From positions 1 through 64,000 of the forward strand of contig QFDA01000006.1 in assembly GCA_003130815.1 (NCBI GenBank): a DNA stretch of 64,000 bases, read 5' to 3'. The notes beneath the pieces were generated by a model, which was given only the letters and a program-made list of their open reading frames with translations, had not been told where the DNA came from and searched no databases. The DNA comes from Bacteroidetes bacterium SCGC AAA795-G10 (GTDB lineage: Bacteria; Bacteroidota; Bacteroidia; Flavobacteriales; Flavobacteriaceae). Position 1 is the stretch's first letter. Each line of letters opens with the position of its first letter. Shown piece after piece: positions 18,340 through 27,531 of this stretch. The translations under genes were made by a program, and so were the position numbers.

Positions 18340-19251
18340 ATGGATATTAATATTAAAGTTTTTTTATTTCTTTTATTTGTGAGTTTTGCGCGGTCGCAAG
18401 ACTCAACACCCACAGTATTTTATTCATTTAAATCCGATCTTAATTATCAGAAAACACTAAATAATTTAAAAACATCTTACAATAAAACAAAAGATAAAAA
18501 GCTAATAGATTCAATTGCACAACTATCTTTTACTTATAAAGATTGGGAAAATTCAATAAAATTTTTGCAAATGAGTTTAAATATCAAACCAAACTCAAAA
18601 TACTTTTTTTTACTTGGTGCTGCTTCAGGATTCAGATCGCTTGAGGTATCAATATTTTCATCAACAAAGTATGTCAAAATCATGAAGAGAGCTTTTCAAG
18701 AAGCTATAAATCTTGAACCAAAAAATATACTTTTTTTAATCGCTCAAGTTGATGTTCTCGTTTCAATACCATCAATTTTTGGCGGAAGCGTTGATGAAGC
18801 GAAAAGTTACATTAAAAGAATCAAAGAATTAAATCCAATAGAAGGTCTAGTCGCTGAGGGGCTTTTTTATGAAAAAACAAATGATATTGAAGAAGCAGCT
18901 AAAACTTACAATAAATTATTTCATGATTTGTTATCAACCTTTAACAGCTGTTCGGATTCTTTTTTAGATTATTTAAAAAGGAACAGAAGAAATTTGGCCT
19001 ATGATATAGGTAGGATCGCATCTGACTATCAATTAGAACCAGAGTGGGGTATTTGTGCACTTTCATTTTATGAAGAAAGACATATTCTTCGGGATTCAAT
19101 TCCTTTACCTTGGGTTTATTATCATATTGCGAAATTAGAAAAAATGCAAGGTGATATATCGCGAATGAAAATTTTTATTTCCAAAGTCAAACCATATGAA
19201 AATGACTATCCCTCAATTTCCAATTTAATTAATGGATTGATCCAACAATGA
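18340..19251 (+). CDS. Secreted tetratricopeptide-repeat protein of unknown function
   Basis: 303 residues. A signal peptide (KVFLFLLFVSFARSQ, cleavage probably near residue 20) is followed by helical repeats resembling TPRs, for example DWENSIKFLQMSLNIKPNSK and AFQEAINLEPKNILFLIAQ. A short conserved-looking motif PSIFGGSVDEAK lies mid-protein. It is predicted to be periplasmic. It sits tightly between obgE (1 base) and mpl (4-base overlap), so it is read in the same unit, but I do not recognise a specific function. Confidence 0.7.
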   Translation: MDINIKVFLFLLFVSFARSQDSTPTVFYSFKSDLNYQKTLNNLKTSYNKTKDKKLIDSIAQLSFTYKDWENSIKFLQMSLNIKPNSKYFFLLGAASGFRSLEVSIFSSTKYVKIMKRAFQEAINLEPKNILFLIAQVDVLVSIPSIFGGSVDEAKSYIKRIKELNPIEGLVAEGLFYEKTNDIEEAAKTYNKLFHDLLSTFNSCSDSFLDYLKRNRRNLAYDIGRIASDYQLEPEWGICALSFYEERHILRDSIPLPWVYYHIAKLEKMQGDISRMKIFISKVKPYENDYPSISNLINGLIQQ

Positions 19252-20609
19252 ATTTACATTTTATAGCAATAGGTGGAAGTGCAATGCATAGTTTGGCTAT
19301 CGCAATGGATCGTCTTGGACATAAAGTTAGTGGAAGTGATGATTCTATTTTTGAGCCATCTAAAAGTAATTTAAAAAATGCTGGATTACTACCATCAAGT
19401 TTGGGTTGGTTCCCTAATAAAATAAATTTAGAAATCGACATTGTGATTTTAGGAATGCATTCTAAAAAAGATAATCCTGAATTATTAAAAGCTCAAAATA
19501 TAGGATTAAATATTCAATCTTATCCCGAGTTTTTATCAGAAATTTCAAAGAATAAAACAAAAGTAGTTATAGCAGGTAGTCATGGAAAAACGACTATTAC
19601 ATCAATGATTATACATGTTCTAAAATACCATGGTGTTGATATAGATTTCATGGTTGGTGCACCTGAAATAAATACTAATGAAACATTTGAAATTTCAGAA
19701 AAAAATAATTTCATTTTGATTGAAGGAGACGAATATTTGTCCTCACCTATTGACAGTAAGCCAAAATTTTTGTGGTACAAACCTGAAATTGCATTAATAA
19801 GTGGGATTGCCTGGGACCACGTAAATGTGTACCCAGTATTTGATGAATATGTAGAACAATTTAATAGTTTCATTTCATCGATTCGACCAGGTGGTGTTTT
19901 AATTTTTAATGAGCAAGATAAATTACTTAAAGAACTGGTTGAAAAAAATTCAAGTCTCATTAAAAAAATTCCATACAGAATTTCTAATTTTTTTATCGAT
20001 AAGGGTATAACTTATCTCGAGACGTCAGAAGGAAAAATACCTTTATCTATTTTCGGGAATCATAACCTATCAAATCTATCTGGAGCTATGTGGATTGCAC
20101 AAATGATGGGTATAAATTCTTCTGATTTTTATGAAGCTATTCCTACTTTTAGGGGAGCCTCAAAGCGTTTAGAATGCCTAGCAAAAGGTAAAACTTCACT
20201 ACTTTTTAAAGACTTTGCTCATGCTCCGAGTAAAGTAAAAGCGACAGTGGACGCAGTTGATACACAGTTTTTTGATTTTGAAATTACATTCTGCCTTGAG
20301 CTGCACACATTTAGTAGTTTAGATTTGGAGTTTCTAAATCAATACGCTGATACGTTAAAAAAAACAAGTAATTCAATTATTTTTTATGATCCGGTTGTTT
20401 TAAAAAATAAAAGCAGAAGACCAATTTCGGAGGATTATATTAAAAAGGCTTTCGATCACTCAACTCTAAAATTATTCACCGATAAAAATGCTCTAATGAA
20501 TTATTTAATTGAAAAAAATTATGTTAAACATGTTTTAGTTTTTATGAGCTCTGGGAATTTTGGTGGCATAGATTGGGAAATTATTAAATCACATATTAGG
20601 AAATTTTAA
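19248..20609 (+). CDS. mpl: UDP-N-acetylmuramate:L-alanyl-gamma-D-glutamyl-meso-diaminopimelate ligase
   Basis: A Mur-ligase paralogue used in peptidoglycan recycling: it joins the recovered tripeptide to UDP-MurNAc. 453 residues. The N-terminal Rossmann motif IAIGGSAMHSLA differs from the MurC GIGGxGM form, and the P-loop is GSHGKTTITSM. DFAHAPSKVKATVDA and FCLELHTFSSL are typical of Mpl. MurC is encoded separately at 43262-44599, so this is not the main L-alanine ligase. Its start overlaps the TPR gene by 4 bases. It agrees with the meso-diaminopimelate motif in MurE. Confidence 0.93.
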   Translation: MNLHFIAIGGSAMHSLAIAMDRLGHKVSGSDDSIFEPSKSNLKNAGLLPSSLGWFPNKINLEIDIVILGMHSKKDNPELLKAQNIGLNIQSYPEFLSEISKNKTKVVIAGSHGKTTITSMIIHVLKYHGVDIDFMVGAPEINTNETFEISEKNNFILIEGDEYLSSPIDSKPKFLWYKPEIALISGIAWDHVNVYPVFDEYVEQFNSFISSIRPGGVLIFNEQDKLLKELVEKNSSLIKKIPYRISNFFIDKGITYLETSEGKIPLSIFGNHNLSNLSGAMWIAQMMGINSSDFYEAIPTFRGASKRLECLAKGKTSLLFKDFAHAPSKVKATVDAVDTQFFDFEITFCLELHTFSSLDLEFLNQYADTLKKTSNSIIFYDPVVLKNKSRRPISEDYIKKAFDHSTLKLFTDKNALMNYLIEKNYVKHVLVFMSSGNFGGIDWEIIKSHIRKF

Positions 20610-20636
20610 TTTTTTTAAAAATTACTTTTACCGTTT

Positions 20637-20644
20637 TATTTTTG
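20637..20644 (+). promoter_or_regulatory. Possible -7 element for the 20666 gene
   Basis: TATTTTTG fits TAnnTTTG and lies 21 bases before the ATG at 20666. The sequence 20 bases upstream is T-rich but has no TTG. Confidence 0.33.
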
Positions 20645-20665
20645 AAAATAATTTAACAGTTTCAG

Positions 20666-21958
20666 ATGTTTTTAGTTTACACTCATAAAATTACTCCTCG
20701 GATAAGATATATTTTCAAACACATATTTGAAAATATGCTCATGATCAATTTTGATCTAACTACTAAAGTTGAAATTTTTGTTGCGCATTCTGGTCCTAAA
20801 CTTAGTTATTCAAATAAGCCGTTAGGGGATGAATTTTTTGTAAAATCTCATAATTTGCTCTTTGAGCAGGGAATAGGCCCACAAAAGTTAAAACTTGATT
20901 TTTGGGATGAACTTCCAATCTTTTTTTTAACAAATGCAGAATGCAATTGTCCTTTTGACATATTTGCTGCTAGTTTTTTTCTTTTGACCCGTTATGAAGA
21001 GTGTATGCCATATTTGAAAACAAATTCGGGATATTTTGATCCATCTCAAAGTATTTCAATGAAATTTGATTTTTTAGAATTACCAATTATTGATTTATGG
21101 GTATCTAAGTTTCAAAAACAATTAGCTTCAAATTTCCATCAAACAGTAAAGAAAAGAGATCATAAGGCATCTAAAAAAATTCTATTAGAAGTACCTCTAG
21201 CATTTAGATATTCTAATCGTTCATTTCTTGAAAATCTAGAGGACTTTATTTCTTCGATATGGAAGTTAAATTTTAGACAATTAATTATCCAAATTTTAGT
21301 GTTGATCCGATTAAAAAATGACCCATTTGACACTTTTGATTTTTGGGATGAATGGTTTAATAATACACCAATTAAGCCCCAGATATTCTTTCTTTTTTCT
21401 CAAAGCTCATCTTATCAAGTTACGACTTCAATTTTTAATCTTAGATTTAGAAAAATTATTAAAAAAACTGGTGATTTTTTTTCTTTAGGTCTACTTACTT
21501 CTGTTAAAGCTCAAATTGATTCAAAAAAGCAAATCCAAAGAGAAAAAAGTGATTTCCAAAAATTGACCAATAGAACAATATTTGATGTCCGATTGAGCAA
21601 TGGTATCATCAACTTAAGAAAAGATTATGAAATGCTCTATGAAAATGAATTCAAAAATGATTTCAGTATGGGCTATTTGGATCGAATTGGCTTTCGTGCT
21701 GGTACTGCAACCCCATATTATTTTTATGATGTTTCAAGGGAATTTCAACTTTCATTAAAATTAACACCTATTTTTGCAACAGAAGAGTCTTTAAAAAAAA
21801 TTATTAATCCATCCCCTTTTGAAAAGTTGAGAGCAGTTTATGAAATGCTTCCATTGGAATCCTCAATTCTAAGTATAGTTTTAACAAATGGTTTTTTGGA
21901 TCCTAATTTGAAAAATGATAACTTACAAAAAGGTCTTTTAGATTTTATTAGTGATTAA
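20666..21958 (+). CDS. DUF7033/polysaccharide-deacetylase-like protein, probably catalytically inactive
   Basis: 430 residues. It has the overall layout of a flavobacterial family with an N-terminal DUF7033-type region (about 1-165; TRYEECMPYLKTNSGYFDPSQS and PIIDLWVSKFQKQL) and a C-terminal region related to NodB-type polysaccharide deacetylases (NDPFDTFDFWDEW, MGYLDRIGFRAGTATPYYFY). Positions that in relatives, as I remember them, carry the metal-binding Asp and His (a D-V-D start and later His motifs) read here as AFRYSN, GLLTSVKAQ and SIVLTNGFL, so the metal site appears lost. There is no clear signal peptide. The HAD gene downstream overlaps it by 8 bases, a neighbour pair that I know from other flavobacteria. 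Function unknown. Confidence 0.65.
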   Translation: MFLVYTHKITPRIRYIFKHIFENMLMINFDLTTKVEIFVAHSGPKLSYSNKPLGDEFFVKSHNLLFEQGIGPQKLKLDFWDELPIFFLTNAECNCPFDIFAASFFLLTRYEECMPYLKTNSGYFDPSQSISMKFDFLELPIIDLWVSKFQKQLASNFHQTVKKRDHKASKKILLEVPLAFRYSNRSFLENLEDFISSIWKLNFRQLIIQILVLIRLKNDPFDTFDFWDEWFNNTPIKPQIFFLFSQSSSYQVTTSIFNLRFRKIIKKTGDFFSLGLLTSVKAQIDSKKQIQREKSDFQKLTNRTIFDVRLSNGIINLRKDYEMLYENEFKNDFSMGYLDRIGFRAGTATPYYFYDVSREFQLSLKLTPIFATEESLKKIINPSPFEKLRAVYEMLPLESSILSIVLTNGFLDPNLKNDNLQKGLLDFISD

Positions 21959-22646
21959 TGTAAATCGAATTACAGATATTTTTTTTGATTTAGATCATAC
22001 TCTGTGGGATTTTGAAAAAAATTCAGCACTCACATTTGAATTAATTTTCAGAAAATTATGTTGCAAAGTAGAATTAGAAGATTTTCTAGTTTATTACAAT
22101 CCAATTAATCAAAGATGTTGGAAGTTATATAGAGAAAATAAAATAAGTGAAAAAGAATTGCGAATACAAAGATTAATTCAAACTTTCAATTCTATGAATG
22201 TTCAGATTAAAGAGAAAAAGTTAAAGGAGATATCAAACCTTTACATTGAAAACCTTCCCAAGTTTCCTTATTTGTTCGACGGAGCAAATGATTTGTTGAA
22301 CCATTTAAAAAAAAAATACAGATTACATGTTATAACAAATGGATTTCATAAAGTGCAGAATTTTAAGATAAAAAATTCTGGACTTGAACCTTACTTCAAT
22401 TTCATATTTACAGCAGAAAAAGTTGGTTTCAAAAAACCGAATCCGAAAATATTTGAAACTGCTATGAAAACTGCTGGCTCCACTCCTTGTTCTTCGCTAA
22501 TGATAGGTGATAGTTTTGAAGCTGATATAAAAGGAGCATTGAAACTTGGAATGCAAGCATTACATTTTAATTCACACAATGAACCTGAACATAAGAGCTG
22601 TACTATCAGATATTCTTTAAAAGATATCAAACAAATTTTCGAATGA
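21951..22646 (+). CDS. YjjG-family HAD nucleotidase
   Basis: A haloacid dehalogenase-type phosphatase of 231 residues, of the YjjG kind that removes phosphate from noncanonical pyrimidine nucleotides. Motif I is FFDLDHTLWDF (Asp13 nucleophile, Asp15), motif II is HVITNG, the motif III Lys is in GFKKPNPKIFE, and motif IV is MIGDSFEADI. The start is the GTG at 21951; the only nearby ATG is followed at once by a stop. It overlaps the previous gene by 8 bases. Confidence 0.88.
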   Translation: MINVNRITDIFFDLDHTLWDFEKNSALTFELIFRKLCCKVELEDFLVYYNPINQRCWKLYRENKISEKELRIQRLIQTFNSMNVQIKEKKLKEISNLYIENLPKFPYLFDGANDLLNHLKKKYRLHVITNGFHKVQNFKIKNSGLEPYFNFIFTAEKVGFKKPNPKIFETAMKTAGSTPCSSLMIGDSFEADIKGALKLGMQALHFNSHNEPEHKSCTIRYSLKDIKQIFE

Positions 22647-22656
22647 AATAGATTAT

Positions 22657-22688
22657 TTGTAGAATGCCAACTATAATGCTTATTTTTG
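22657..22688 (+). promoter_or_regulatory. Promoter of the MazG-like gene and aroA
   Basis: TTG at 22657-22659, a 21-base spacer and TATTTTTG at 22681-22688: both halves of the Bacteroidota consensus at an accepted spacing. Only 3 bases separate the -7 box from the ATG at 22692, so transcription should start in or next to the start codon. Confidence 0.7.
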
Positions 22689-22691
22689 ATA

Positions 22692-23021
22692 ATGGACTTA
22701 ACTGGGGCTCAAAAACAAGTTGATGATTGGATCAAATCACACGGGGTAAGATATTTTTCTGAATTAACAAACATGGCACAACTTACTGAGGAGGTTGGTG
22801 AAGTTGCACGAATAATTTCAAGACAATATGGGGAACAATCTTACAAAAATTCAGATAAAGATAAAGATCTCGGTGAGGAATTAGCAGATGTAATTTTTGT
22901 TGCAATTTGTCTTGCTAACCAAACAGGAATAAATCTTAGCGATGCTTTTGAAAAAAAACTAAACATAAAGAAAATACGTGACCATCAACGCCATCATAAC
23001 AACCCAAAGCTAAAATCTTAG
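22692..23021 (+). CDS. MazG-like nucleotide pyrophosphohydrolase
   Basis: 109 residues of a single MazG-type all-helical domain; such enzymes hydrolyse nucleoside triphosphates to monophosphate and pyrophosphate, probably to clean the pool. The metal-binding glutamates are visible in LTEEVGEVARI and DLGEELADVIF (EExxE and ExxxD pattern). The family sequence begins just before ALTGAQ-like residues, so the ATG at 22692 is right; the TTG at 22686 would lie inside the promoter. The ORF ends 7 bases before aroA. The exact substrate is unknown. Confidence 0.88.
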   Translation: MDLTGAQKQVDDWIKSHGVRYFSELTNMAQLTEEVGEVARIISRQYGEQSYKNSDKDKDLGEELADVIFVAICLANQTGINLSDAFEKKLNIKKIRDHQRHHNNPKLKS

Positions 23022-23028
23022 ATCATCA

Positions 23029-24252
23029 ATGCATCTTGATATAAAGCATATCACCAGAGAATGTAGAGGCAAACTAAATATTACTGGTTCAAAAAGTGAA
23101 ACAAATAGATTATTACTACTACAAGCATTTATCCCAGGATTTAAAATAAAAAATAAATCCAACTCTGAAGACAGCAACTTAATGAGTGCTGCCCTTAGGT
23201 CAAAGGCTGAAATTATCAATGTAAATCATGCCGGAACTGCAATGCGTTTTCTTACTGCCTATTTTTCTCAAATCGATGGGCGAGAAATTATAATTACCGG
23301 CTCAAAAAGAATGCAAGAAAGACCAATTAAAATACTCGTTGACGCTTTAAATTCCATTGGTGCTGATATTAGTTATGAGAAAAAAAATGGTTTTCCTCCG
23401 TTGCGAATTAAAGGGAAAAAGCTAGAGGGTGGTTTAATAACTCTTCCAGCGAACATAAGCAGTCAATTCATTTCAGCTTTGATTATGCTTGGCCCATTTG
23501 TAGAAAACGGTATTAAGTTAAAATTGACTGGAGAAATTACTTCAAGGGCATATATAAAAATGACTCTGCTATTGTTAGAAAGATTTGGAATAAAAACTAA
23601 ATTTGAAGGGCAAACGATAAAGGTTGAATTTAATAATAGCCCAAAAAAAATAGATCAAATAGTCGAATCAGACTGGAGTTCAGCATCATATATTTTTAGT
23701 ATTGTTGCACTTTCTAAAGAGTCGGAAATTTCATTAAAAACTTTTAAGCCAAAAAGTTTACAGGGAGATTCTGTCATACAAAAAATTTACAAAAAACTTG
23801 GTGTGTCGTCTTTTTTTAAAGGTAATGACCTTCTATTAAAAAAGGTGAACTCCAAACTACCCAAAAAAATATATTACGATTTGTCAAATTCACCAGACAT
23901 AGCTCAGACTATTACTGTAACCTGTTTTGGATTGGGTATAGAATGTGAATTAGTTGGTTTGCATACTTTAAAATTTAAAGAAACAGATAGACTTTTTGCA
24001 CTTTACACTGAATTAAAAAAATTGGGTGCTAATGTTATAGTTACTGATAAAAGTCTTTATTTGTCGTCAAATAGCTCATATGTTAATAATTGTTCTATTG
24101 CAACTTATGATGACCATAGAATGGCAATGGCTTTTGCTCCGTTATCACTTAAAATTCCATTATCCATCCAAAACCCATCGGTTGTTTCAAAATCTTATCC
24201 TGATTTTTGGAAAGATCTTATTCAATTAAACTTTGATATTAAAAATAGATAA
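23029..24252 (+). CDS. aroA: 3-phosphoshikimate 1-carboxyvinyltransferase (EPSP synthase)
   Basis: The shikimate-pathway enzyme that joins phosphoenolpyruvate to shikimate-3-phosphate. 407 residues, slightly short because the N-terminal substrate motif is compact ([14 protein letters not shown]). Other family marks are [33 protein letters not shown] and the C-terminal [12 protein letters not shown]. It follows the MazG-like gene after 7 bases and probably shares its promoter. No other aromatic amino acid genes are adjacent. Confidence 0.95.
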   Translation: MHLDIKHITRECRGKLNITGSKSETNRLLLLQAFIPGFKIKNKSNSEDSNLMSAALRSKAEIINVNHAGTAMRFLTAYFSQIDGREIIITGSKRMQERPIKILVDALNSIGADISYEKKNGFPPLRIKGKKLEGGLITLPANISSQFISALIMLGPFVENGIKLKLTGEITSRAYIKMTLLLLERFGIKTKFEGQTIKVEFNNSPKKIDQIVESDWSSASYIFSIVALSKESEISLKTFKPKSLQGDSVIQKIYKKLGVSSFFKGNDLLLKKVNSKLPKKIYYDLSNSPDIAQTITVTCFGLGIECELVGLHTLKFKETDRLFALYTELKKLGANVIVTDKSLYLSSNSSYVNNCSIATYDDHRMAMAFAPLSLKIPLSIQNPSVVSKSYPDFWKDLIQLNFDIKNR

Positions 24253-24264
24253 TTGCAATTTTAC

Positions 24265-24296
24265 TTGACAACGACTTAATCAAGTTGGTATATTTG
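24265..24296 (+). promoter_or_regulatory. Promoter of queA
   Basis: TTG at 24265-24267, a 21-base spacer and TATATTTG at 24289-24296 match the Bacteroidota promoter. The ATG chosen for queA lies 15 bases after the -7 box, giving a leader of roughly ten bases. Confidence 0.72.
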
Positions 24297-24311
24297 CAAA
24301 CAAAAAAACCA

Positions 24312-25361
24312 ATGAAGCTTTCCGACTTTCAATTTGAACTACCCAATAAACTTTTAGCACAGAGACCTTCTCAGGACAGAGACGAATCTAGGCTGATGGT
24401 CCTTCATAGAAAGGAAGAAAAAATTGAGCATCATATATTTAAGGATATCATCAACTTTTTTGATGAAGATGATGTAATGATTTTAAATAACACGAAAGTC
24501 TTTCCTGCTCGTCTTTTTGGAAACAAAGAAAAAACAGGAGCACGAATTGAAGTATTTTTACTTAGAGAATTGAATAAAGAACAAAGACTTTGGGATGTAT
24601 TAGTTGACCCTGCAAGAAAAATTAGAATTGGTAATAAGCTTTATTTTGGAGATGACGATAGTTTAGTTGCTGAGGTTATTGATAATACTACTTCAAGAGG
24701 AAGAACTCTTCGTTTTCTTTTTGACGGAAGTTATGAACAATTTAGAATAAAACTAAAAGAGCTAGGTCAAACACCTTTACCAAAATATATAAAAAGACCC
24801 TTGGAAGATGAGGATAAAGAACGCTATCAAACAATTTATGCAAAGCATGAAGGTGCGGTTGCGGCACCAACAGCAGGACTTCATTTTTCAAAACATTTGC
24901 TTAAACGTTTGGAGATAAAAGGTATTAACATTGCGGAACTCACTTTGCATGTTGGACTAGGAACTTTTAGCCCAGTGGAAGTAGAAGATTTATCTAAGCA
25001 TAAAATGGACTCAGAAGAGTTAATTATCGATAAATTGGCTGTTGAAAAAGTTAATAAAGCAAAACTAAAACGAAAAAAAATATGTGCAGTTGGGACAACA
25101 GTTATGAGAGGTCTTGAGAGTTCTGTATCATCTTCGGGAATGTTAAATCAATATGAAGGATGGACCCATAAATTTATTTTTCCACCTTATGACTTTTCTA
25201 TTGCAAATTGTATGATTACAAACTTCCATACACCCAAATCTACTCTAATGATGATGGTCTCCGCATTTGCCGGAACAGACTTTATAAAGCATGCATATAA
25301 AACTGCTATTAAAGAAAAGTATAACTTCTATTCATATGGAGATGCAATGTTTATAGTATAA
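24312..25361 (+). CDS. queA: S-adenosylmethionine:tRNA ribosyltransferase-isomerase
   Basis: Makes epoxyqueuosine in tRNA anticodons from the preQ1 base and SAM. 349 residues from the ATG at 24312. Typical stretches: [19 protein letters not shown] at the N terminus, [56 protein letters not shown] near the C terminus. The longer frame from TTG at 24285 would run through the promoter, so it is rejected. The other queuosine genes are not nearby. Confidence 0.96.
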   Translation: MKLSDFQFELPNKLLAQRPSQDRDESRLMVLHRKEEKIEHHIFKDIINFFDEDDVMILNNTKVFPARLFGNKEKTGARIEVFLLRELNKEQRLWDVLVDPARKIRIGNKLYFGDDDSLVAEVIDNTTSRGRTLRFLFDGSYEQFRIKLKELGQTPLPKYIKRPLEDEDKERYQTIYAKHEGAVAAPTAGLHFSKHLLKRLEIKGINIAELTLHVGLGTFSPVEVEDLSKHKMDSEELIIDKLAVEKVNKAKLKRKKICAVGTTVMRGLESSVSSSGMLNQYEGWTHKFIFPPYDFSIANCMITNFHTPKSTLMMMVSAFAGTDFIKHAYKTAIKEKYNFYSYGDAMFIV

Positions 25362-25398
25362 ACTTACAATATCATATTTTCCTATTTTACTTTCATTT

Positions 25399-26448
25399 GT
25401 GAAAAATTTCAAAAAAGACATAAGGAGTCTTAGCAAACTTGAATTACAAAACTTTTTTCAGTCAAATCAAATTTCACCATATAAAGGAACTCAAGTTTAT
25501 AAATGGCTTTGGGAAAAAGGAATTCTTAATTTTGATGAAATGACAAATCTTTCATTATCCCATAGATTATTATTGAGAAAAAACTTTCTGATAAGATATT
25601 TAAGAATAAAAAATAAACAATACAGCATAGATAAAACTATAAAATATTCTATTAATCTTCATGATAATTTAGCAGTTGAATCGGTATTAATTCCTGCTTC
25701 AAAAAGAATAACAGCATGTATTTCTTCACAAGTTGGGTGCAGTTTAGATTGCGTTTTTTGTGCGACTTCAATTTTAAAACGGATGCGTAATTTAAATACA
25801 GATGAAATTTTTGATCAAGTTTTTTTGATGAATCAAGAAAGCTTATTGAATTTTAAAAGACCAATATCTAACATTGTATTTATGGGAATGGGCGAACCTC
25901 TAATGAATTATAATAATGTTTTAAAAGCAATTCAAAAATTGACAAGTAATGATGGATTGAGAATGTCATCAAAAAGAATCACACTCTCAACCTCAGGTAT
26001 TCCCAAGATTATTAGGAAGATTGCTGATGAAAAGGTAAAATTTAGACTTGCAGTTTCATTGCACAGTGCGATACAAAATGTTAGAGAAAAAATTATGCCT
26101 TTTGCGAATAAATTTAAATTGGACGAACTGCTAGATTCACTAATGTATTGGTACACTAAGACAAAAAGTATTATAACTATTGAGTATATTGTATGGGAAG
26201 GAATTAATGACAAAACAACTGATATAAAGGCTTTAGTTGAATTTTGCAAAAAAATTCCTTCTAAAGTTAATTTAATTCAATATAACCCTGTAGATAATTT
26301 CAAAACACGTGAGGCAAGCCAAGATATCATAAATGCTTATATTAATGCTCTTAGCTTTTCTAATATAAAAGTCACATATAGAAAATCTAGAGGTAAAGAT
26401 ATAGATGCAGCATGCGGTCAATTAGCAAATAAATTAATCTCAAACTGA
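25399..26448 (+). CDS. rlmN: 23S rRNA/tRNA adenine C2-methyltransferase RlmN
   Basis: A radical-SAM enzyme that methylates C2 of adenosine in 23S rRNA and some tRNAs. 349 residues. The 4Fe-4S motif CxxxCxxC is GCSLDCVFCAT preceded by SSQVGC, and the C-terminal methyl-carrying cysteine is in DIDAACGQL. FMGMGEPLMNYNNV and LAVSLHSA are also diagnostic. The start is a GTG at 25399; the sequence just before it, TTCATTTG, is one base from TAnnTTTG, so this transcript could also be leaderless. Confidence 0.96.
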   Translation: MKNFKKDIRSLSKLELQNFFQSNQISPYKGTQVYKWLWEKGILNFDEMTNLSLSHRLLLRKNFLIRYLRIKNKQYSIDKTIKYSINLHDNLAVESVLIPASKRITACISSQVGCSLDCVFCATSILKRMRNLNTDEIFDQVFLMNQESLLNFKRPISNIVFMGMGEPLMNYNNVLKAIQKLTSNDGLRMSSKRITLSTSGIPKIIRKIADEKVKFRLAVSLHSAIQNVREKIMPFANKFKLDELLDSLMYWYTKTKSIITIEYIVWEGINDKTTDIKALVEFCKKIPSKVNLIQYNPVDNFKTREASQDIINAYINALSFSNIKVTYRKSRGKDIDAACGQLANKLISN

Positions 26449-26496
26449 TACCTTTTTTTGAATTTTATGATTTTCGGATAATATATATCAATATAA

Positions 26497-27474
26497 ATGA
26501 AAGTTGTTGAAAAAATCAAAAAACCAATTTATGATGAGATGGAAGTCTTTGAAAAGAAATTTAGAGATTCCATGTCATCAAATGTTTCGTTACTCAATAG
26601 AATAACTAATTTTATTCTAAACAGGAAGGGTAAACAAATGCGACCGATGTTTGTTTTTCTAGTATCTAAAATGTTTGGAAATGGTAAGGTAAATGAACGA
26701 ACTTATAGGGGAGCAGCTGTAATTGAATTGATTCACACTGCAACTCTAGTCCACGACGATGTGGTTGATGAAAGTTACAAACGAAGAGGTTTTTTTTCAA
26801 TAAATGCATTATGGAAAAATAAAATTGCGGTACTAATTGGTGACTATCTTTTGTCAAAAGGGTTATTATTGTCTATAGAGAATGAAGATTTTGACATATT
26901 AAAAATTATATCGGTAGCCGTTAGAGAAATGAGTCAAGGTGAATTATTACAAATTGAAAAAACAAGATCATTAGATATTACATTAGATACCTATTTTGAA
27001 ATTATACGTCAAAAAACTGCAACCCTGCTAGCTTCATGTTGTGCAATTGGTGCAAAGGCCGCAAACTGTGATAAAAAAGAAGTCCAGAAAATGCACAAGT
27101 TAGGCGAATTAATTGGTATGGCATTTCAAATCAAAGATGATCTATTCGATTATGGGAAAAAGAAAATTGGGAAACCCATTGGTATTGATATAAAAGAAAA
27201 GAAAATGACTCTACCACTAATTCACGTTTTAAATAAATCTAGTAAATCTGAAAAAAGATTTATAATTAATACGATAAAAAATAGTAGTAAAAATAAAATT
27301 GAAGTTAAAAAGTTAATTCATTTAGTAAAGGAAAAAGGGGGTATAGAATTTGCTGAAAAAAAAATGAATTTTTACCGTCAAAATGCAATTAAAATACTGC
27401 ATGAATTTCCGAAGAATAATTATCGCGATTCACTTGAACTAATGCTAAACTACGTTATCGAGAGAAACCTTTAA
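26497..27474 (+). CDS. All-trans polyprenyl diphosphate synthase
   Basis: An elongating isoprenoid synthase, 325 residues, most likely making the side-chain precursor of menaquinone. Both aspartate-rich motifs are present: DDVVD in LVHDDVVDES (first, about residues 87-91) and DDLFD in FQIKDDLFDYG (second). The lysine-rich GRKGKQMRPM-type substrate region reads RKGKQMRPMFVF. Chain length cannot be read with certainty; the octaprenyl-synthase (IspB-like) group fits best. Confidence 0.9.
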   Translation: MKVVEKIKKPIYDEMEVFEKKFRDSMSSNVSLLNRITNFILNRKGKQMRPMFVFLVSKMFGNGKVNERTYRGAAVIELIHTATLVHDDVVDESYKRRGFFSINALWKNKIAVLIGDYLLSKGLLLSIENEDFDILKIISVAVREMSQGELLQIEKTRSLDITLDTYFEIIRQKTATLLASCCAIGAKAANCDKKEVQKMHKLGELIGMAFQIKDDLFDYGKKKIGKPIGIDIKEKKMTLPLIHVLNKSSKSEKRFIINTIKNSSKNKIEVKKLIHLVKEKGGIEFAEKKMNFYRQNAIKILHEFPKNNYRDSLELMLNYVIERNL

Positions 27475-27531
27475 CAGATTTTTTCTTCTTTTAGTTTGGT
27501 AATAAATTGATAAATTTATAAAAAGATCAGT

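Noticed and set aside
24285-24311. TTG start for queA
   Set aside because: It lies across the -7 box of a well-matched promoter; the ATG at 24312 matches the family N terminus.
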